Part shown: in pieces, positions 5,748 through 9,419 of the stretch
How the letters are laid out: each line of letters starts with the position of its first letter
How positions within the stretch are numbered: position 1 is the first letter of the stretch
Program-made: the position numbers and the translations under genes
The notes under the pieces: generated by a model
Database searches by the model: none
What the model was told of the DNA's origin: nothing
Seen by the model: the letters and a program-made list of their open reading frames with translations, nothing else
From: H2-BAC3 sp045863035
GTDB lineage: Bacteria; Bacteroidota; Ignavibacteria; Ignavibacteriales; Ignavibacteriaceae
DNA: 9,419 nt
Direction of reading: 5' to 3'
Assembly: GCA_045863035.1 (NCBI GenBank)
Contig: BTUV01000104.1
Span: forward strand, 1 to 9,419

Positions 5748-8012
5748 ATGAAATCAGGAGTTCAGATAATTTTCAGCTTTAACAGTTTTTTTATTGTTTT
5801 ATTGGTTATTTCCGGGGTGGCTTTTGCGCAGTCATCGGTGGATAGTCTTGAGCGGTATGATCCGTTTGAACGGGCTGAGTCGGTGCGAAGAATTCTTAAA
5901 AAAGAGTTCTCAGTTATGGGGCGTGATTATACGCAGGCACTGGTAAAACTATCGGATGAAATTCACCGTGCTGCAGAAAAAAATTATCAGGTTCAGGCAG
6001 AAGCCAATAGTAACATAGGGGATATATACTTCCGATTTTCAGATTACACAAAAGCACTGCAATACTACTTTCAGGCACTAAAACTTTATGACACAGCGGG
6101 GGACTCTCTTTCGGCTGCTTTTATTAAACTAAAACTTGGACGCGTTCACTATTTTGCTGATATCCCTGAGGTGAGAGATTATTACAGTGAGGCGGGCCAT
6201 TTGCTCAGAAGCGCGCCAAAGGGAAGATATCAGGCCTACTACTATTATATAAAAGGCGTTAGTGAAAAATCAGCTTCGCAAAGAGCCGAGTTCCTTAAAA
6301 AAGCGATTGCAATTCAGGAAGACGTTATATTGAACTCCGCTCCCAACCCTGAGCTTTATTCATTACTTGCTTCCTATTATAATGCTTTGGGAGATTATCC
6401 AAGGGCCATTCAAGCAGCCGAAAAAGCTGATGATAAATGGCTGCTTGTGCTTTTGCTGAATAATCAGGGGTTTGGTCTTGTGCTAAAGGGGAATTATAAA
6501 GAAGGACTGAAGATATTTGAACGCTCCCTTATTCTGAGCAAAGAGGGAAGATTTAAAACATTGCTCAGAAATGTTTATGAAAATATAGGACGTGCACACC
6601 GGCTGATGGGGAACTATACAAAATCAGTGCAGTATATGCAGCTCACACAATTGGTTATGGAAAGTTTATATACGGAGCAGATATACAGCCAGATAAGTGA
6701 CGTTCGTATTAAATATGAAACAGAGCACAAAGAGCTTGAAAATCATTTGCTAAAGGAAGAACAAAATCGGCTGGAAGAAATTGCCGATGCAGAAAAAGCA
6801 CTCAGCACACTGCTTGCTGCTCTCACCATAATTATTGCAGCAGCTCTCGGAGTGGTGTATGTGGGGAATAGAAAATTAAAAAAAATGAATGCTGAACTTG
6901 ATAAACGTAATGCCGAGATAATGCTAAAGCAGGAAGAACTTTATCAGCTAAACCGGGTACTTTCTGAAAGTGAAAAAAACCTGAAGGATGCTCAGGCAAC
7001 TGCTCATCTTGCTAATTGGGAGATGGATTTTGCAACCCAAACCGTATTCTTTTCAGAACAATTCAGGGTTGTTTTCCGTGCAGTGAGCGTTGAGCCGGGT
7101 ACACGCGCATTTGAGGCAATTATTAATACGGTGTGCCATAAAGCGGACGTGAGCCGCCTTACAAAGTTTTTTGACGTAGGCGAAAATATGCTTACCATCA
7201 GGGAAATGGATTTTCGTGTGGTAAGAGAACACTCAATGCAATGGATACGGATAAAAAAATTCATCAGAAAAAATGAACTGGGTGTGATTTCCAAACTTTA
7301 CGGTACGGTGCAGGATATAACCGAGCAAAAATTTGAGCAGGAAAACAAGATTAAAATTGCAGAGCAGAAATCATACACACGGGAACTGATAAAATATCAG
7401 GAAGAAGAACGTAAAAAAATAGCCGGTGAGCTGCATGATGGTCTTGGTCAGGATTTGTTACTCATAAAAAACAGAGCTCTGCTTGCCATGCAAAATAAAG
7501 AGTTGGACGCATACTCACTAAGCCAGATTTCTGAAATAAGTAAAACTGCTTCTGCGGTGCTTGATACGCTGCGTTCTATTTCGTTTGATTTGCGCCCGGT
7601 GCATATTGAACGCATTGGTCTGGCGGAGGTTTTAAAATCAATGGTTGAGCGGCTCAGGCAGGTCTCGCAAAAGAACATTGTCTGTGACGTTGATGATATA
7701 AGCGGGCTTTTTTCCGTAGAGGGAGAGGTAAATCTTTTCAGGATATATCAGGAGGCATTAAGCAATATCATAAAATATTCTGAGGCGATGGATGTATATG
7801 TGGGGCTTCATAAAAAAGAAGCTGAGGTGCATATTCTGGTAAGAGATAACGGGCGCGGTTTTGATTATGATAAAACGCTTAAAACATCAGCAGGATTTGG
7901 TCTGCGGAGCATAATGAACAGGGCAGAATTTGTGCGGGGCAAACTTAAAATGATAACTTCACCGGGCAGTGGTACTGTTATAGATATATCAATTCCGTTG
8001 GAAACAAAATGA
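5748..8012 (+). CDS. TPR-containing membrane sensor histidine kinase (HisKA_3 / NarX-like) with PAS domain
   Basis: This 754-residue two-component sensor autophosphorylates on histidine and should pass phosphate to the regulator encoded next. Domains in order: signal peptide (1-27, cleavage after VAFA); an extracytoplasmic helical region with TPRs (about 82-115, 203-228, 235-268 and 272-305); a coiled coil (about 318-350); one transmembrane helix (about 351-373); a cytoplasmic coiled coil (375-415); a PAS domain with PAC tail (about 414-530, GTVQDITEQK); HisKA_3 with phospho-acceptor H563 in GELHDGLGQDL; and HATPase_c with N-box N673 (QEALSNIIKYSEA), G1 box RDNGRGFD (699-706) and G2 loop GFGL (716-719). 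The usual N-box 'KH' is KY here (Y677), a substitution probably tolerated. It overlaps the next gene by 4 bases, the strongest operon sign in the window. No clear Shine-Dalgarno is present, and the start is chosen by the signal peptide. The signal sensed is unknown. Confidence 0.92.
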   Translation: MKSGVQIIFSFNSFFIVLLVISGVAFAQSSVDSLERYDPFERAESVRRILKKEFSVMGRDYTQALVKLSDEIHRAAEKNYQVQAEANSNIGDIYFRFSDYTKALQYYFQALKLYDTAGDSLSAAFIKLKLGRVHYFADIPEVRDYYSEAGHLLRSAPKGRYQAYYYYIKGVSEKSASQRAEFLKKAIAIQEDVILNSAPNPELYSLLASYYNALGDYPRAIQAAEKADDKWLLVLLLNNQGFGLVLKGNYKEGLKIFERSLILSKEGRFKTLLRNVYENIGRAHRLMGNYTKSVQYMQLTQLVMESLYTEQIYSQISDVRIKYETEHKELENHLLKEEQNRLEEIADAEKALSTLLAALTIIIAAALGVVYVGNRKLKKMNAELDKRNAEIMLKQEELYQLNRVLSESEKNLKDAQATAHLANWEMDFATQTVFFSEQFRVVFRAVSVEPGTRAFEAIINTVCHKADVSRLTKFFDVGENMLTIREMDFRVVREHSMQWIRIKKFIRKNELGVISKLYGTVQDITEQKFEQENKIKIAEQKSYTRELIKYQEEERKKIAGELHDGLGQDLLLIKNRALLAMQNKELDAYSLSQISEISKTASAVLDTLRSISFDLRPVHIERIGLAEVLKSMVERLRQVSQKNIVCDVDDISGLFSVEGEVNLFRIYQEALSNIIKYSEAMDVYVGLHKKEAEVHILVRDNGRGFDYDKTLKTSAGFGLRSIMNRAEFVRGKLKMITSPGSGTVIDISIPLETK

Positions 8013-8650
8013 AACAGGAAATAAGCGTAATTCTGGCGGATGATCATCCGCTTATAAGACAGGCGGTCTCTCAGGTACTTACGGCAAACGGCAAGGTAAA
8101 GATACTGGGGGAGGCAAATAACGGGCAGGAAGCAATTGAAATGGTACGTCAGCTTAAGCCAGATATTGCCATCCTTGATATACAAATGCCGGATATGGAT
8201 GGATTTGAAACAGCAAGAATTATACTGGCAGAGCGCCACACCACAAAGATTATTTTTCTAACCATGTATAAAGAAGCCGCACTCATTAAAAAAGTCTTTG
8301 ACCTGGGCGTTAAGGGATATATATTAAAGGAAAGTGCGGTGCTTGACATTCTGAAATGTGTTGAAGCTGTGTATGATGACCATCTTTACCTGAGCCCGCA
8401 GGTCTCGCAGGTGCTGCTTGAGAATCAGCAGGAACAGGAGCGGGAGGGTAATTTAACTCCGGCAGAGAAAAACATCCTCTTCCTGATTAGCAAAGGAAAA
8501 AGCAGCGAAGAGATAGCTCAGGAGATGTTTGTTGCAAGAAAAACCGTGGAGAACCACCGGAGCAATATCTGCAAAAAACTGGGGATAACGGGGAACTCCG
8601 CATTGCTTAAATATGCGCTGAAGATGTTTGCGGAAAACGGGGGAAATTAA
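8009..8650 (+). CDS. NarL/FixJ-family response regulator (receiver + LuxR-type HTH)
   Basis: This 213-residue cytoplasmic transcription factor is the likely partner of the overlapping kinase gene (ATGA, 8009-8012). The receiver domain (about 5-122) has the acidic pair D11/D12, phospho-acceptor D57 in ILDIQMPDMDG, T85 in FLTMYK and K107 in GYILKES, so it should be fully phosphorylatable. A glutamine/glutamate-rich linker (about 138-147) leads to a LuxR-type HTH (about 149-205): LTPAEKNIL, then SSEEIAQEMFVARKTVENHR with the recognition helix near 176-189, and KKLGI. Length and order match the family. On phosphorylation it should dimerise and bind promoters. Its targets cannot be read from this window; the upstream secreted-protein genes are candidates only because they are close. 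Confidence 0.95.
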   Translation: MKQEISVILADDHPLIRQAVSQVLTANGKVKILGEANNGQEAIEMVRQLKPDIAILDIQMPDMDGFETARIILAERHTTKIIFLTMYKEAALIKKVFDLGVKGYILKESAVLDILKCVEAVYDDHLYLSPQVSQVLLENQQEQEREGNLTPAEKNILFLISKGKSSEEIAQEMFVARKTVENHRSNICKKLGITGNSALLKYALKMFAENGGN

Positions 8651-8745
8651 TGAAAATAAAAATTGAAAAGGTAGAGAGTGAATGAGATTGTGTAAATGAG
8701 TATCACCCGCTCAAAGAAGTTTTATAACTCAGAGTTTTTCCCGCT

Positions 8746-8771
8746 CCCTTCTCCCTTTTCAGGGAGAAGGG
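8746..8771 (+). terminator. Hairpin between convergent genes, possible terminator
   Basis: CCCTTCTCCCT (8746-8756) pairs perfectly with AGGGAGAAGGG (8761-8771) around loop TTTC. It lies 95 bases after the response regulator stop and 37 bases before the convergent lipoprotein stop, the expected place for a terminator. The T-rich stretch (ttgttttcttct, 8785-8796) begins 13 bases after the stem rather than directly, so termination is uncertain. The sequence also resembles the common 'ccctctccc...gggagaggg' intergenic repeat type, so it may be a dispersed element rather than a dedicated terminator. Confidence 0.4.
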
Positions 8772-8808
8772 CTGGGAATGAGGGTTGTTTTCTTCTGACA
8801 GATGACGG

Positions 8809-9342
8809 CTATTGTATCTCAGCTTTTATTAATTTTTTTCTATGGTACAACACCCCGCTTTCAATTATATCAGTAATCCCGATTCCCTTTTGATAAGAAA
8901 TACTGTAACTGGAATTTTGACCAAGACGGGTTTCAAATTGCATTATTTCACCTGACTTTTGAACTACTTTTAAGTCATTTCGCCAGTAAGCAGTATCATT
9001 CAGATTAAGTGAAAAATCCGCCAGAATTTGTTCTTTGTCTGTTTCCCAACCGAACAAAGTGTCTCCATTCAATCTGTAAAACAGTGTATCATAATAATTA
9101 GTCAGCAAATTGTGCTCAACTATTCTAAAGTAGTTTAACCCGCCCTTTTTCTCCTGACCGTTTACCTCCCATACAAAGACAATAGAAGTGGTATCCGGAA
9201 ACCTTGAGTGCGAATTGTAATACCATTTATTGCCATCTTTAAGCGGCAAATATGCTCCGGGATTTGAAGAAGATTCAGTTGTTGAATCACAACCGAAGAA
9301 GGATAAAGTTAAAAACAGACAGGCAAATGCGAAGTTTTTCAT
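8809..9342 (-). CDS. Putative lipoprotein of unknown function
   Basis: This 177-residue protein has a lipoprotein signal peptide: MKNF, a hydrophobic core and the lipobox-like SFFGC with C18 as the likely lipidated residue, then a serine/threonine-rich linker (DSTTESSS). The lipobox is relaxed, with F rather than A/S/T at -2. The mature part opens with YLPLKDGNKWYYN (about 31-43), a motif I associate with small lipoproteins of unknown function in Ignavibacteria and Bacteroidota, followed by mostly beta-strand sequence and a C-terminal KGIGITDII...KKLIKAEIQ. It is probably anchored to the outer membrane. No enzyme motif is visible. It converges on the two-component pair and is not part of that operon. 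Its start is supported by the signal peptide; no clear Shine-Dalgarno precedes it. Confidence 0.8.
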   Translation of the reverse strand: MKNFAFACLFLTLSFFGCDSTTESSSNPGAYLPLKDGNKWYYNSHSRFPDTTSIVFVWEVNGQEKKGGLNYFRIVEHNLLTNYYDTLFYRLNGDTLFGWETDKEQILADFSLNLNDTAYWRNDLKVVQKSGEIMQFETRLGQNSSYSISYQKGIGITDIIESGVLYHRKKLIKAEIQ

Positions 9343-9372
9343 TGTTTAATTTTCTCAATTATTTAGGGAACC

Positions 9373-9407
9373 TCTAGAAAGCCAGTTTTTTGATGGTTTT
9401 TTCTAGA
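9373..9407. repeat. Imperfect palindrome upstream of the lipoprotein gene
   Basis: TCTAGAAA (9373-9380) pairs perfectly with TTTCTAGA (9400-9407). Inside, CCA (9382-9384) pairs with TGG (9394-9396) after a small asymmetric internal loop. It lies 31 bases upstream of the minus-strand start and 12 bases from the window edge. It could be a promoter-region structure, a terminator of a gene beyond the edge, or the tip of a small repeat element; the sequence seen does not decide. Confidence 0.45.
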
Positions 9408-9419
9408 ATATATATAGAT

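Noticed and set aside
7865..8239. 124-codon antisense frame across the kinase/regulator junction
   Set aside because: It is the complement of the conserved G2 box and receiver domain; its composition is explained by those genes.
8696..8893. 65-codon frame between the response regulator and the lipoprotein gene
   Set aside because: It reads straight through the intergenic hairpin and into the antisense of the lipoprotein C-terminus, and has no start signal or protein character.

Overview
The window reads as chromosomal DNA from a member of the Bacteroidota/Ignavibacteriota side of the FCB superphylum, most likely an Ignavibacteria-type organism. The main reason is that three consecutive proteins end in a type IX secretion (T9SS) type A sorting domain with the signature NYPNPFNP[AS]T, a form very common in Ignavibacteria and related FCB lineages. 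A TPR-type sensor kinase and a lipoprotein with a 'YLPLKDGNKWYY' opening fit the same group. The assignment rests on family knowledge and no search was run.

Layout. Bases 1-429 are non-coding and rich in degenerate direct repeats and a GC-rich hairpin. Bases 430-5661 hold three same-strand genes for exported, T9SS-sorted proteins. The first has an N-terminal GLUG-repeat region. The second has an N-terminal PPC-like domain. After these different heads, both carry the same 471-residue cassette, about 84% identical and gapless, with the order cohesin-like, dockerin-like (two calcium-loop motifs), cohesin-like, sorting domain. The third gene encodes a short protein with one cohesin-like domain and the sorting domain. 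No catalytic domain is visible in any of the three, so a structural, adhesive or scaffolding role at the cell surface is the most economical reading.

Bases 5748-8650 hold a two-component pair whose reading frames overlap by 4 bases (ATGA). One is a membrane sensor kinase with a signal-peptide-like N-terminus, extracytoplasmic TPRs, one transmembrane helix, a PAS domain, HisKA_3 and HATPase_c. The other is a NarL/FixJ-type response regulator with all key receiver residues and a LuxR-type HTH. A perfect 11-bp hairpin lies between this pair and a convergent minus-strand lipoprotein gene (8809-9342). An imperfect palindrome sits near the right edge.

How the parts may work together (inference): the two cohesin/dockerin proteins and the single-cohesin protein could form a calcium-dependent surface assembly, and the adjacent envelope-sensing pair could control it or simply be a neighbour. 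Several intergenic gaps carry an inverted repeat, but none has the immediate T-tract of a textbook intrinsic terminator. No tRNA, rRNA, CRISPR array or transposase gene was seen.
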